DNA of 15,623 nt from Candidatus Microgenomates bacterium (GTDB lineage Bacteria; Patescibacteriota; Microgenomatia; UBA1400; PJMF01), in NCBI GenBank assembly GCA_015485595.1, contig WFTH01000026.1, positions 1 through 15,623 on the forward strand, given 5' to 3'. This document shows positions 1 through 6,040 of this stretch, one piece after another (the first letter of the stretch is position 1; every line of letters begins with the position of its first letter). The position numbers and the translations under genes are program-made. The notes beneath the pieces were generated by a model. The model made no database searches, was not told the origin of the DNA, and was given only the letters and a program-made list of their open reading frames with translations.

Positions 1-1
1 G

Positions 2-1420
2 ATCATGATTGCGCCTGGATTTAATGGTGAACCCAAGCCACAACCCTCTAGCGATGTTTACTGTTTTAAAAAAGCAGAGAAAGCAGCTTACAGTCATAAG
101 GGCTATACCTCAAATAATTGGAGTGAGTTTAACCAGAAGCTGATTCGGTTTTATAGCCAAGCTTTTGATCAGAAGCAGAACTTGGTGGTGATCACTACCG
201 GTACTTGGTTAAGCCATAACGAGAACATTGTTCGAGTGCAAGCAGCGCTTAAAGATGGCGTTGGGTTTCATAACTCTGGTTTGTCGGCGGACTTTCCTAG
301 TGGTAGCTCGATTGGGGGTCAGTGTGCCGACAAGTTTGATAACGAGCTAGCCTATCGTTCTCACTGGATGGCTTCTAGACTTCATGGTGAAGAGGTGATT
401 AGTTCGTTTGAGCCTCATCTTGGGTCTGATCGCCGGGGGCTTTTAGGTGACCATCAAAACCTTGATCAGCGTAGTTACACCTGGTGGTCGGTACTTAACG
501 CTCTTTCTAAAAAAGCCTCGATCATCACACCTTACTCTGAGTCCATTAACCTTAAGTGGCAGACTTGGGGAACGGGTCAGACTAATCCTCAGTGGCAGTG
601 GCGAGACCTGGACGCTTGGCAGTTTGCGGCTAAGTACTTAGGTAAGACGCCTCAGACCACTCCAGATGCTTGGGTGGCTTTTCGCACCTCGCTAAACCGT
701 TACTGTGGTGATAACTTTGACTTTGATTTCTATCTTACGCCGATCGATCGTTTTGACTACCCGGTTAAGGGTCATAAGGATGATAATGGTCATTACGGAG
801 CAGAGCTAAGTGGTGAGGCCAAGAGACTTGGGGACGATCGGCCGAACAAGGTGGGTTGGGTCGGCCCAAGAAATGACTGGCGCGGGGCCTACACTCGAGA
901 GATTTCTGAGAGGTATAAAGAGATAACGCTTGACCTTGATGATCGTTTAAGCTCAAGATTGCCAAGTGAACCTAAGTTGAAGGTGGTTTTTTATGACGGC
1001 AAGGCCCCTGATCAGGGCAAGAAATGGGCTTTAAAGTACTTGACTGACTCGGGAGTAAAGACCAAGGAGTTTCAATTAAACGGCAGTGACCGCTGGCGAG
1101 AGGAGACGGTTAAGCTTGTTGGTTTTAAGGCTCAAAACAGCTTAGGCGGCGGAGATATTAGCCTGATTAAGACCGGTTCTAAGCCTGGTCCGGTCTATTT
1201 CCACTTTGTGAGTTTTGAGTTAAAACCGACTCAAAACCAAGAAGAACCTCGATGTGTTAATCAGCCGGATCTAACTCGAGATGGTCGAGTTGATCTTTGG
1301 GACTATATAAAGCTTGCCCGATTGATATCTCAAACTGACGAACAAGCCGATCTCAACTGCGACGGCAAACTGGACTTGTCTGATCGTCAACAGCTTATAA
1401 GTAAGTTTTCATTGTTTTAA
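2..1420 (+). CDS. Secreted carbohydrate-active-like protein with C-terminal dockerin-like domain (5' partial)
   Basis: The reading frame is open from the first bases of the window, so the 5' end, including any signal peptide, is probably missing; an ATG lies at 5. The first ~250 residues are rich in Trp, Tyr and Asp and resemble a TIM-barrel glycoside hydrolase of the GH-A type, but I cannot name a family or catalytic acids. Residues about 320-405 look like a beta-sandwich carbohydrate-binding-like module ending in YFHFVSFEL. Residues 417-471 hold two calcium-loop-like repeats, DLTRDGRVDLWDY and DLNCDGKLDLSDR, typical of a type I dockerin. Family knowledge says dockerins bind cohesins, but no cohesin is visible here. 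Extracellular action on polysaccharide or glycan is inferred. A weak hairpin terminator follows the stop and the next gene has its own promoter, so this gene is not in the SUF operon. I am confident of the dockerin, less so of hydrolase activity. Confidence 0.7.
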   Translation: MMIAPGFNGEPKPQPSSDVYCFKKAEKAAYSHKGYTSNNWSEFNQKLIRFYSQAFDQKQNLVVITTGTWLSHNENIVRVQAALKDGVGFHNSGLSADFPSGSSIGGQCADKFDNELAYRSHWMASRLHGEEVISSFEPHLGSDRRGLLGDHQNLDQRSYTWWSVLNALSKKASIITPYSESINLKWQTWGTGQTNPQWQWRDLDAWQFAAKYLGKTPQTTPDAWVAFRTSLNRYCGDNFDFDFYLTPIDRFDYPVKGHKDDNGHYGAELSGEAKRLGDDRPNKVGWVGPRNDWRGAYTREISERYKEITLDLDDRLSSRLPSEPKLKVVFYDGKAPDQGKKWALKYLTDSGVKTKEFQLNGSDRWREETVKLVGFKAQNSLGGGDISLIKTGSKPGPVYFHFVSFELKPTQNQEEPRCVNQPDLTRDGRVDLWDYIKLARLISQTDEQADLNCDGKLDLSDRQQLISKFSLF

Positions 1421-1442
1421 ACCTTAATAAGGTTTGGTTTTT
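1419..1442 (+). terminator. Weak intrinsic terminator after the dockerin gene
   Basis: AAACCTT (1419-1425), a three-base loop, then AAGGTTT (1429-1435) form a 7-bp stem followed by GG and a run of five T. The stem is AT-rich and starts within the stop codon, so efficiency may be modest. Confidence 0.5.
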
Positions 1443-1468
1443 GGCCATGCTACTTTACGTAGTATAAT
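1441..1468 (+). promoter_or_regulatory. Promoter of sufC giving a leaderless mRNA
   Basis: A perfect TATAAT lies at 1463-1468, with TTGGCC at 1441-1446 and a 16-bp spacer. The expected transcription start, about 7 bp after the -10 box, falls on or next to the sufC ATG at 1475, so there is no room for a ribosome binding site. The sequence directly shows the boxes; leaderless translation is inferred. Confidence 0.7.
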
Positions 1469-1474
1469 GGACCT

Positions 1475-2224
1475 ATGTTAAAAATAGAAAAACTAAAGGT
1501 TAAGGTAGCGGATAAACTAGTGGTAGACAAGGTAAGTCTTGAACTTAATTCGGGAGAGATTGTAGCCTTGATGGGACCTAACGGTTCTGGCAAAAGCAGT
1601 TTGGCTTACACCTTGGCGGGTCATCCTCACTACCAAGTGCTGTCAGGTAGACTTGCCCTCGATGATCGTTCTTTGAACGAGCTTTCTCCAGACGAAAGAT
1701 CTCAAATGGGGTTGTTTTTGGCCTTTCAATATCCCGTGGTGGTTGAGGGAGTTAGGTACGAAAGATTTCTTTGGGAGGCTTATCAGACGCGTTTTGCCAA
1801 AGCCAAGCCCAGAGCGCATAAGCGAATCGACTCGATCATTGAGTTTCACGACTACTTGGTTAACTTGACAAGTCAGCTAGAAGTAAATCCCAAGTTGATT
1901 GAACGATCTCTAAATCTAGGCTTCTCAGGGGGAGAGAAGAAGAAACTGGAGATCTTGCAACTTTTGGTGCTTGAGCCTAGGTATGCTGTTTTGGATGAGA
2001 CGGACTCTGGGCTTGATATCGATGCCCTTCAAGTAGTGGCGCATGGAGTTAGGTTGGCGGTTAAGAAGTTTAGCTTGGGAGTGCTCTTAATCACCCACTA
2101 CCAGCGGGTTTTAGACTATCTTAAGCCAGACAGAGTCTTGATCATGAAGTCCGGAAAGATTGTTGCTTCTGGAGGTAAGGAGCTTGTAAAAAGACTCGAG
2201 AAGGAAGGGTATAAGGAGCTTTAG
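1475..2224 (+). CDS. sufC: SufC, Fe-S cluster assembly ABC ATPase
   Basis: SufC is the cytosolic ATPase of the SufBCD complex, which builds Fe-S clusters. The 249 residues match the family's usual length of about 250. Walker A is GPNGSGKS (34-41), followed by a Q-loop in LAFQYPVVVEG, the signature FSGGEKKKLEI, and Walker B plus D-loop in YAVLDETDSGLDIDAL. The SGGEKKK form of the signature and the ETDSGLD motif are characteristic of SufC rather than transporter ATPases, and there is no membrane partner nearby. The ATG at 1475 is supported by the TATAAT box just upstream and by the family-like N-terminus. It is the first gene of the SUF cluster; a 107-bp repeat-filled spacer and a NUDIX gene separate it from sufB. 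All ATPase motifs appear intact. Confidence 0.97.
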   Translation: MLKIEKLKVKVADKLVVDKVSLELNSGEIVALMGPNGSGKSSLAYTLAGHPHYQVLSGRLALDDRSLNELSPDERSQMGLFLAFQYPVVVEGVRYERFLWEAYQTRFAKAKPRAHKRIDSIIEFHDYLVNLTSQLEVNPKLIERSLNLGFSGGEKKKLEILQLLVLEPRYAVLDETDSGLDIDALQVVAHGVRLAVKKFSLGVLLITHYQRVLDYLKPDRVLIMKSGKIVASGGKELVKRLEKEGYKEL

Positions 2225-2233
2225 GTGCTTGGG

Positions 2234-2261
2234 TACTGGATACTGGATACTGGATACTGGA
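2234..2261 (+). repeat. Four perfect TACTGGA heptamers
   Basis: The 7-bp unit TACTGGA is repeated four times without mismatch directly after sufC. It belongs to the heptamer-type spacer DNA seen throughout the window. No spacers or dyads are present inside it. Confidence 0.9.
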
Positions 2262-2272
2262 GGGAAGTAGAG

Positions 2273-2302
2273 CATTATCCGACTCTGGCGGACAGAATCT
2301 CA
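2273..2302. repeat. Degenerate palindromic intergenic repeat (CATT...AGAATCTC)
   Basis: A CATT left end and an AGAATCTC right end flank an imperfect palindrome around TCCGACTCTGGCGGA. The same outer ends flank a different palindrome at 5920-5945, so both look like members of one REP/MITE-like family with decayed centres. Confidence 0.55.
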
Positions 2303-2316
2303 AATAGAATGCTTTA

Positions 2317-2337
2317 GATAGAAGATAGAAGATGAAA
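2317..2337 (+). repeat. Heptamer array that supplies the NUDIX start codon
   Basis: Two GATAGAA units (2317-2330) are followed by a variant GATGAAA (2331-2337). The ATG of the next gene lies inside this third unit at 2332. Confidence 0.8.
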
Positions 2338-2808
2338 CACCAACTAACCAGAAAAACCAAGCTCTTGCAAAAAGCCTTGTTAATGGCAGATGGCAAGGTA
2401 TTGGTGCTTAAGCGAGCAAGCAATAGTTTTTCTCGCCCTAACAAGTGGGACCTGCCGGGAGGTAATAGCGAGTGGCCAAGCGGGGTTAGCGATCTCAAAA
2501 ACCCTCATGAACTAGACTTACTGCGTGAGATAGAAGAAGAAACCGGGCTCAAAGTGAGTGAGTTTTGGTCTGATCGTCACCAACCGCTTTACTTTAGCAC
2601 CTACTTTGAGAGTAAGAGGCAGGTCTTTAGTGTGATTGTGATCTGGCAAGTCAATCTTCCATCAGCACTCATGAGTCAGGTTAGGCTCAGTCAAGAGCAC
2701 TCGGAGTTTCGCTGGGTTGATCTAGATCGAGTTTTAGATGAGCTTGACTTTGGTTTTGCAGGTACATCGGGTGGTTTTATTTATGAAGCGGTTAAGCGGT
2801 TAACTTAA
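2332..2808 (+). CDS. NUDIX hydrolase
   Basis: NUDIX enzymes hydrolyse nucleoside diphosphates linked to another group, often damaged nucleotides or cofactor pieces; the substrate here is unknown. The 158-residue protein carries a NUDIX box, PGG at 42-44 and REIEEETGL at 65-73, with the metal-binding REXXEE intact. The box is unusual: the usual five residues between Gly and the first Glu are replaced by a longer stretch rich in Ser, Pro and Asn, about ten extra residues, so the standard G-x5-E-x7-REUXEE spacing is broken. The preceding KRASNSFSRPNKWDLPGG is typical of mutator-type NUDIX proteins. The ATG at 2332 lies in a heptamer repeat and has no clear Shine-Dalgarno. The gene sits between sufC and sufB, 11 bp before sufB, which is not a normal SUF arrangement. 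Confidence 0.92.
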   Translation: MKHQLTRKTKLLQKALLMADGKVLVLKRASNSFSRPNKWDLPGGNSEWPSGVSDLKNPHELDLLREIEEETGLKVSEFWSDRHQPLYFSTYFESKRQVFSVIVIWQVNLPSALMSQVRLSQEHSEFRWVDLDRVLDELDFGFAGTSGGFIYEAVKRLT

Positions 2809-2819
2809 AAGTTAGGCCT

Positions 2820-4247
2820 ATGCGTTTTACTCAAAAGAAGACCTCACCGGCAGCAGATAAACTTATCTCGGATGTTTATGAGCCGGGATTTTCGTTTGCT
2901 ACCGATGGTTACACCTTTGTGAGTAAGCCCGGTATATCGGAGGAGGTGGTAAAGACAATCTCTAGGCTAAAAGAGGAGCCTGATTGGATGCTTAAGCTTA
3001 GGCTTAAGGCTTATAAACACTTTATCAACTCGCCTATGCCTACCTGGGGGCCTGACTTGAGTGAGATCGAGTTTGATAAGATTCACTACTACTTAAAGCC
3101 CACGGATAAACTGGTTGACTCATGGGATCAAGTGCCAGATGAAGTTAAGGAGACCTTTGAACGCCTAAAGGTGCCCGAGGCCGAGCGTGCCGTCTTGGCT
3201 GGACTTAAGGCTCAGTATGATAGTGAGGTGGTTTACGGTTCTTTAGGTTCAATGCTTAAAGAACAAGGAGTGGTTTTTCTTTCGATGGATGAAGGTTTGA
3301 AACAGTACCCAGAGTTAGTCAAGGAGTATTTTAGTAAGTTGGTTTCGTTTGCCGATAACAAGTTTGCCGCTTTAAACACCGCGGTTTGGTCTGGCGGTTC
3401 GTTTCTTTATGTGCCGAAAGGCATAGAGGTTAAGCTACCTTTACAGACCTACTTTAGAATTAACTCGCCAAACGCAGGCCAGTTCGAGCGAACCTTGATT
3501 ATCGTTGATGAAGGAGCCAAGGTTCACTACATTGAAGGTTGCACCGCGCCTAACTTCTCTTCTCACTCGCTTCATGCGGCGGTGGTGGAGGTGTTTGTGA
3601 AAAAAGGTGCGCGGTGTCAGTACACCACGGTTCAGAACTGGTATAAGAACGTCTATAACTTGGTGACCAAACGGTCGCGGGTTGAAACAGAAGGAGAGAT
3701 GATCTGGACCGACTTTAACATGGGTAGTAGGGTGACCATGAAGTACCCTGGGTTTGTCTTGGCCGGCAAAGGGGCAAAGGGAGAGATGCTCTCGATGGCT
3801 TTGGCAGGCAAAGGTCAACACCAAGATACTGGTTCGAAAGCTATTCACCTTGCACCATACACCACCTCAAGCATCGTTTCTAAATCTATCAGTAAAGGTG
3901 GCGGAGTAGCTAGTTATCGTGGCTTGATTCAGGTTGGACCGGAAGCGATTGAGAGTCAAAACACGGTAGTTTGTGATGCCTTACTGCTGGATGATCAGTC
4001 CCGCTCTAACACCTATCCGGTTGAGCGAGTTTATAACTCGCAAGTTAAACTTCAGCATGAAGCGACCGTTTCAAAAGTGGGTGAGGAGCAGCTGTTTTAC
4101 TTAATGAGTCGAGGGATTGATGAGGTAAGTGCGCGAAAGATGATTGTAAGCGGATTTGTGGCTGATCTAGTACGTAAATTGCCTTTGGAGTATGCAGTAG
4201 AGATGAATCGATTAATCGACATGGAGATGGAGGGAAGCGTGGGATGA
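2820..4247 (+). CDS. sufB: SufB, Fe-S cluster scaffold subunit
   Basis: SufB is the scaffold of the SufBC2D complex on which new Fe-S clusters form. The 475-residue length is typical. The beta-helix core contains the diagnostic IEGCTAPNFSSHSLHAAVVEV and QNWY segments and the C-terminal LFYLMSRGIDE motif. Cys241 aligns by motif with the E. coli sulfur-accepting Cys254, Cys385 in VVCDALLLDD with Cys405, and His413-Glu414 in QHEATVS with the pair near the cluster site. These residues are therefore kept, unlike those of the SufU-like protein downstream. The start follows the NUDIX stop by 11 bp with a weak TTAGG upstream, implying co-transcription. No defect is visible. Confidence 0.97.
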   Translation: MRFTQKKTSPAADKLISDVYEPGFSFATDGYTFVSKPGISEEVVKTISRLKEEPDWMLKLRLKAYKHFINSPMPTWGPDLSEIEFDKIHYYLKPTDKLVDSWDQVPDEVKETFERLKVPEAERAVLAGLKAQYDSEVVYGSLGSMLKEQGVVFLSMDEGLKQYPELVKEYFSKLVSFADNKFAALNTAVWSGGSFLYVPKGIEVKLPLQTYFRINSPNAGQFERTLIIVDEGAKVHYIEGCTAPNFSSHSLHAAVVEVFVKKGARCQYTTVQNWYKNVYNLVTKRSRVETEGEMIWTDFNMGSRVTMKYPGFVLAGKGAKGEMLSMALAGKGQHQDTGSKAIHLAPYTTSSIVSKSISKGGGVASYRGLIQVGPEAIESQNTVVCDALLLDDQSRSNTYPVERVYNSQVKLQHEATVSKVGEEQLFYLMSRGIDEVSARKMIVSGFVADLVRKLPLEYAVEMNRLIDMEMEGSVG

Positions 4248-4250
4248 GCT

Positions 4251-4292
4251 TGGATACTAGATTAGATAGAAGATAGGAGATAGAAGGAAAGA
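4251..4292 (+). repeat. Heptamer array between sufB and the sufD-like gene
   Basis: Six consecutive 7-bp units can be read: TGGATAC, TAGATTA, GATAGAA, GATAGGA, GATAGAA, GGAAAGA. They fill almost the whole spacer. The last units contain the AAGGA ribosome binding site of the next gene. Confidence 0.85.
4284..4288 (+). promoter_or_regulatory. Ribosome binding site of the sufD-like gene, formed by repeat units
   Basis: AAGGA lies six bases before the ATG at 4295. It is created where a GATAGAA unit meets GGAAAGA. The same repeat-derived AAGGA occurs at 6028-6032 before the FNR-like gene. Confidence 0.65.
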
Positions 4293-4294
4293 AG

Positions 4295-4801
4295 ATGGAA
4301 AAAAAAGTTATTGAGATCACTAAACACCCAACTCAACCGGTGGTTATAGATACCCCCGGGGGGTATAACTTTAAACTAAAGATTAAAAATTTAAAGTTAA
4401 AAATTATCATTAGGACGTCGTTGGTGGGTAGTGAGAGCCAAGAGTATCGGTTAATTATAGAACATTTGGCACCAAACACCACCTCTTTAACCAGCATGAA
4501 GGGGGTGGTGGATGATCAAGCAAGACTTAAGTTTTTTGGTAAGATTTTGGTGCCGAAAGGGGTAAGCAAAGTTGAGGCATTTTTAGAACAAAGAGTTTTA
4601 GTCCTTTCGGATAAAGTCAAAGTAGAGACTAAACCAGAACTTGAGATCTTAAACAACGATGTAGTCTGTTCCCATGCGGCTAGCATCGCTCCTCCGGATA
4701 AAGAACAGGTTTTTTATCTAGTGTCTCGGGGTCTTTCACGTTCTCAAGCGGTGGAGTTAATTAAAGAAGGGTTTTTGAAGTCAGACATTAGTAGATACTA
4801 G
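4295..4801 (+). CDS. sufD: Mini SufD-like Fe-S assembly protein
   Basis: SufD is the partner of SufB in the SufBC2D complex. This 168-residue protein covers only the C-terminal part of the SufB/SufD beta-helix core, against about 420 residues in E. coli SufD. Diagnostic stretches are EHLAPNTTS (56-64), ILVPKG (84-89), PELEILNNDVVCSHAAS (114-130) and FYLVSRGLSRSQAVELIKEGF (140-160). Cys125 and His127 of the CSH motif match E. coli Cys358 and His360, which face SufB Cys405, so the interface is kept. There is no remnant of the missing N-terminal half in the spacer, which is repeat DNA, and the start has a good AAGGA site, so this looks like a stable short gene and not a fresh truncation. Residues 25-39 are encoded by a heptamer-like AT-rich tract. 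The stop codon lies inside another heptamer array. Confidence 0.85.
   Translation: MEKKVIEITKHPTQPVVIDTPGGYNFKLKIKNLKLKIIIRTSLVGSESQEYRLIIEHLAPNTTSLTSMKGVVDDQARLKFFGKILVPKGVSKVEAFLEQRVLVLSDKVKVETKPELEILNNDVVCSHAASIAPPDKEQVFYLVSRGLSRSQAVELIKEGFLKSDISRY
4368..4409 (+). repeat. Heptamer-like tract inside the sufD-like coding sequence
   Basis: Units ACTTTAA, ACTAAAG, ATTAAAA, ATTTAAA, GTTAAAA and ATTATCA can be read in register. They resemble the AT-rich heptamers of the spacers at 5863-5890 and 10866-10935. They encode a Lys/Leu/Ile-alternating stretch (residues 25-39) outside the well-conserved part of the protein. Confidence 0.5.
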
Positions 4802-4875
4802 ATGTTGGATACTTAATACTAGATACTACTAAATGGAAAACAGAAGATGATTTAAAAATCAAAAATTGAGAATTA
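4792..4875 (+). repeat. Heptamer array spanning the sufD-like stop codon and the spacer to sufU
   Basis: Twelve units follow in one register: TAGATAC, TAGATGT, TGGATAC, TTAATAC, TAGATAC, TACTAAA, then GA-rich and AT-rich forms ending AGAATTA. The first two overlap the last codons and stop of the sufD-like gene; the last ends two bases before the sufU ATG at 4878. Confidence 0.8.
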
Positions 4876-4877
4876 AA

Positions 4878-5270
4878 ATGAATATCGACTACTACCAAGC
4901 TTTAATCGAAGAACGAGCCAAACGACCAAAGTATCGCGGTATCTTGAGCAGTCCTGATGTAGTAGTTAAAAAACGCGATCTTTTAGCTAACGATGAGTTA
5001 GCTTTGGCGGTTACTTTTAATCCAAAGACCAAGGAGATTGTCCAGGTTAGGTGGCAAGGTCAAGGTTGTACGATCAGTCGAGCGGTCATAGAGACGATTG
5101 CGAGCGAGATTGCTGGACTGAAGAGTCTAGATAAGCTCAAGAAGCTTAAGCTTGTGGATATTCTTAAGCAGCTTGGTCTAGAAGTTATCACTCCAAGTCG
5201 TTTTAAGTGTGCTGATTTGGGTTGGCAGGTGTTTCAAGGAGTGCTTGATAAGTTAGTTGAAGTTAGCTAA
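4878..5270 (+). CDS. sufU: SufU/IscU-like scaffold protein lacking the first conserved Cys
   Basis: SufU/IscU proteins receive sulfur from a cysteine desulfurase or hold a nascent cluster, using three Cys and an Asp. The family is recognised by GQGCTISRAVIETIASEIAG around Cys64 and by RFKCADLGWQVF around Cys111. The first conserved motif, normally like NPxCGD, reads DLLANDE at residues 34-40: Ala37 replaces Cys while Asp39 is kept. No cysteine other than 64 and 111 is present. I chose the ATG at 4878 over an upstream TTG at 4866, because the TTG lies in repeat DNA and MNIDYYQALI is a family-like start. The 130-residue length is a little short. It precedes the YjjX gene by 3 bp and is probably co-translated with it. 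No sufS is seen, so its role may be structural or altered. Confidence 0.85.
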   Translation: MNIDYYQALIEERAKRPKYRGILSSPDVVVKKRDLLANDELALAVTFNPKTKEIVQVRWQGQGCTISRAVIETIASEIAGLKSLDKLKKLKLVDILKQLGLEVITPSRFKCADLGWQVFQGVLDKLVEVS

Positions 5271-5273
5271 AGT

Positions 5274-5867
5274 ATGGGGACAATGACTGTTTTTGTAGGT
5301 TCAGATAACCCCGTTAAGATTAAGGCCACTCGTAGTGCCTTGGCCGAACACTTTCCAGACGCACAGGTTGTTGGCACCGCGGTTGAAAGCAAGGTGGGCG
5401 AGCAACCTTTTTCGGATAAAGAAACTCGCTTAGGTGCTTACAACCGAGCTTATAACGTGCTTAGCATTGGCCAAGAGCTGATCGAGCTTGGGGAGGTTGC
5501 TTACCATCAAACAGGGCCGGTTTTAGCTGTTGGACTTGAAGGTGGTGTGTTTGAGATGAAAAGGGGTGAACTCTGGACTACGGTTTGGGCCTGCGTGCTT
5601 GATGCTAGTTTGTCTAAGCAAAGGTTTGAAGCTAACGGCGCTCGTTTTAGACTGCCGGAGCGAATTGCCAAGCCGATTTTAGCTGGCGGTGAGATGGGGC
5701 CGGTTTTAAGCCAAATGTTTGGAGGAGACGATGTTAAAAGAAAACAGGGTGGTATTGGGATTTTGACTCGTGGCTTTGTGACTCGGACAGAGGAATATGC
5801 TGCGGTGGTCAGGTTGGCTTTGGGGCTTTGGTATGGGAGAGAGTGGGAGAAAGACTTAAGGAATTAA
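5274..5867 (+). CDS. yjjX: Inosine/xanthosine triphosphatase, YjjX (DUF84) family
   Basis: YjjX-type phosphatases remove non-canonical purine nucleoside triphosphates such as ITP and XTP from the pool. Matching segments include FVGSDNPVKIKA (7-18), TAVESKVGEQPFSDKETRLGA (35-55), GLEGGV (87-92) and the C-terminal GEMGPVLSQMFGGDD and QGGIGILTRGFVTR stretches, which parallel E. coli YjjX closely. The 197-residue length fits, allowing for a mid-protein insertion. The start at 5274 lies 3 bp after the SufU-like stop, suggesting translational coupling; an in-frame ATG at 5283 would give an N-terminus closer to the family and cannot be excluded. With NUDIX upstream it suggests nucleotide-pool cleaning attached to the SUF operon, though that link may be only positional. 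Confidence 0.9.
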   Translation: MGTMTVFVGSDNPVKIKATRSALAEHFPDAQVVGTAVESKVGEQPFSDKETRLGAYNRAYNVLSIGQELIELGEVAYHQTGPVLAVGLEGGVFEMKRGELWTTVWACVLDASLSKQRFEANGARFRLPERIAKPILAGGEMGPVLSQMFGGDDVKRKQGGIGILTRGFVTRTEEYAAVVRLALGLWYGREWEKDLRN

Positions 5868-5890
5868 AAAATTTAAAATTAAAAATGAGC
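5863..5890 (+). repeat. AT-rich heptamer units at the yjjX stop
   Basis: Units ATTAAAA, AATTTAA, AATTAAA and AATGAGC follow in register and overlap the yjjX stop codon. Confidence 0.5.
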
Positions 5891-5916
5891 TACCCTACGG
5901 GGGATGGCAGTAATGA

Positions 5917-5945
5917 TGTCATTCTGAACTCGTTTCAGAATCTCA
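5917..5945. repeat. REP-like palindrome (TCATTCTGAA...TTCAGAATCTC)
   Basis: ATTCTGAA (5921-5928) and TTCAGAAT (5934-5941) form a perfect 8-bp inverted repeat around the 5-base loop CTCGT. The flanks, GTC before and CTC after, match a palindrome form that I know as a dispersed intergenic repeat in unrelated bacteria. It shares its outer ends with the element at 2273-2302, and both are followed by a short tract and then GATAGAA units. Confidence 0.75.
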
Positions 5946-5959
5946 GGTAAAATGTTTTA

Positions 5960-6029
5960 GATAGAAGATAGAAGATAGAAGATAGAAGATAGAAGATAGA
6001 AGATAGAAGATAGAAGATAGAAGATAGAA
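5960..6029 (+). repeat. Ten perfect GATAGAA heptamers
   Basis: The unit GATAGAA is repeated ten times without a mismatch, the longest uniform array in the window. It ends 11 bp before the FNR-like ATG, and its last unit merges with GGAAAG to give AAGGA at 6028-6032 as ribosome binding site. Perfect identity suggests recent expansion, so copy number may vary between strains. Confidence 0.97.
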
Positions 6030-6040
6030 GGAAAGTAAAC

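Noticed and set aside
3441-3848. Reverse-strand open frame opposite sufB
   Set aside because: It is a shadow of sufB with no ribosome site, promoter or recognisable domain; other reverse frames (765-965, 2142-2498, 8127-8357, 10062-10358) were rejected for the same reasons.
4866-4877. TTG start for the SufU-like gene
   Set aside because: It falls in heptamer repeat DNA and adds four residues not typical of the family; the ATG at 4878 is better.
5960-6029. Possible CRISPR array
   Set aside because: The repeat unit is 7 bp and directly tandem, with no spacers and no cas genes.
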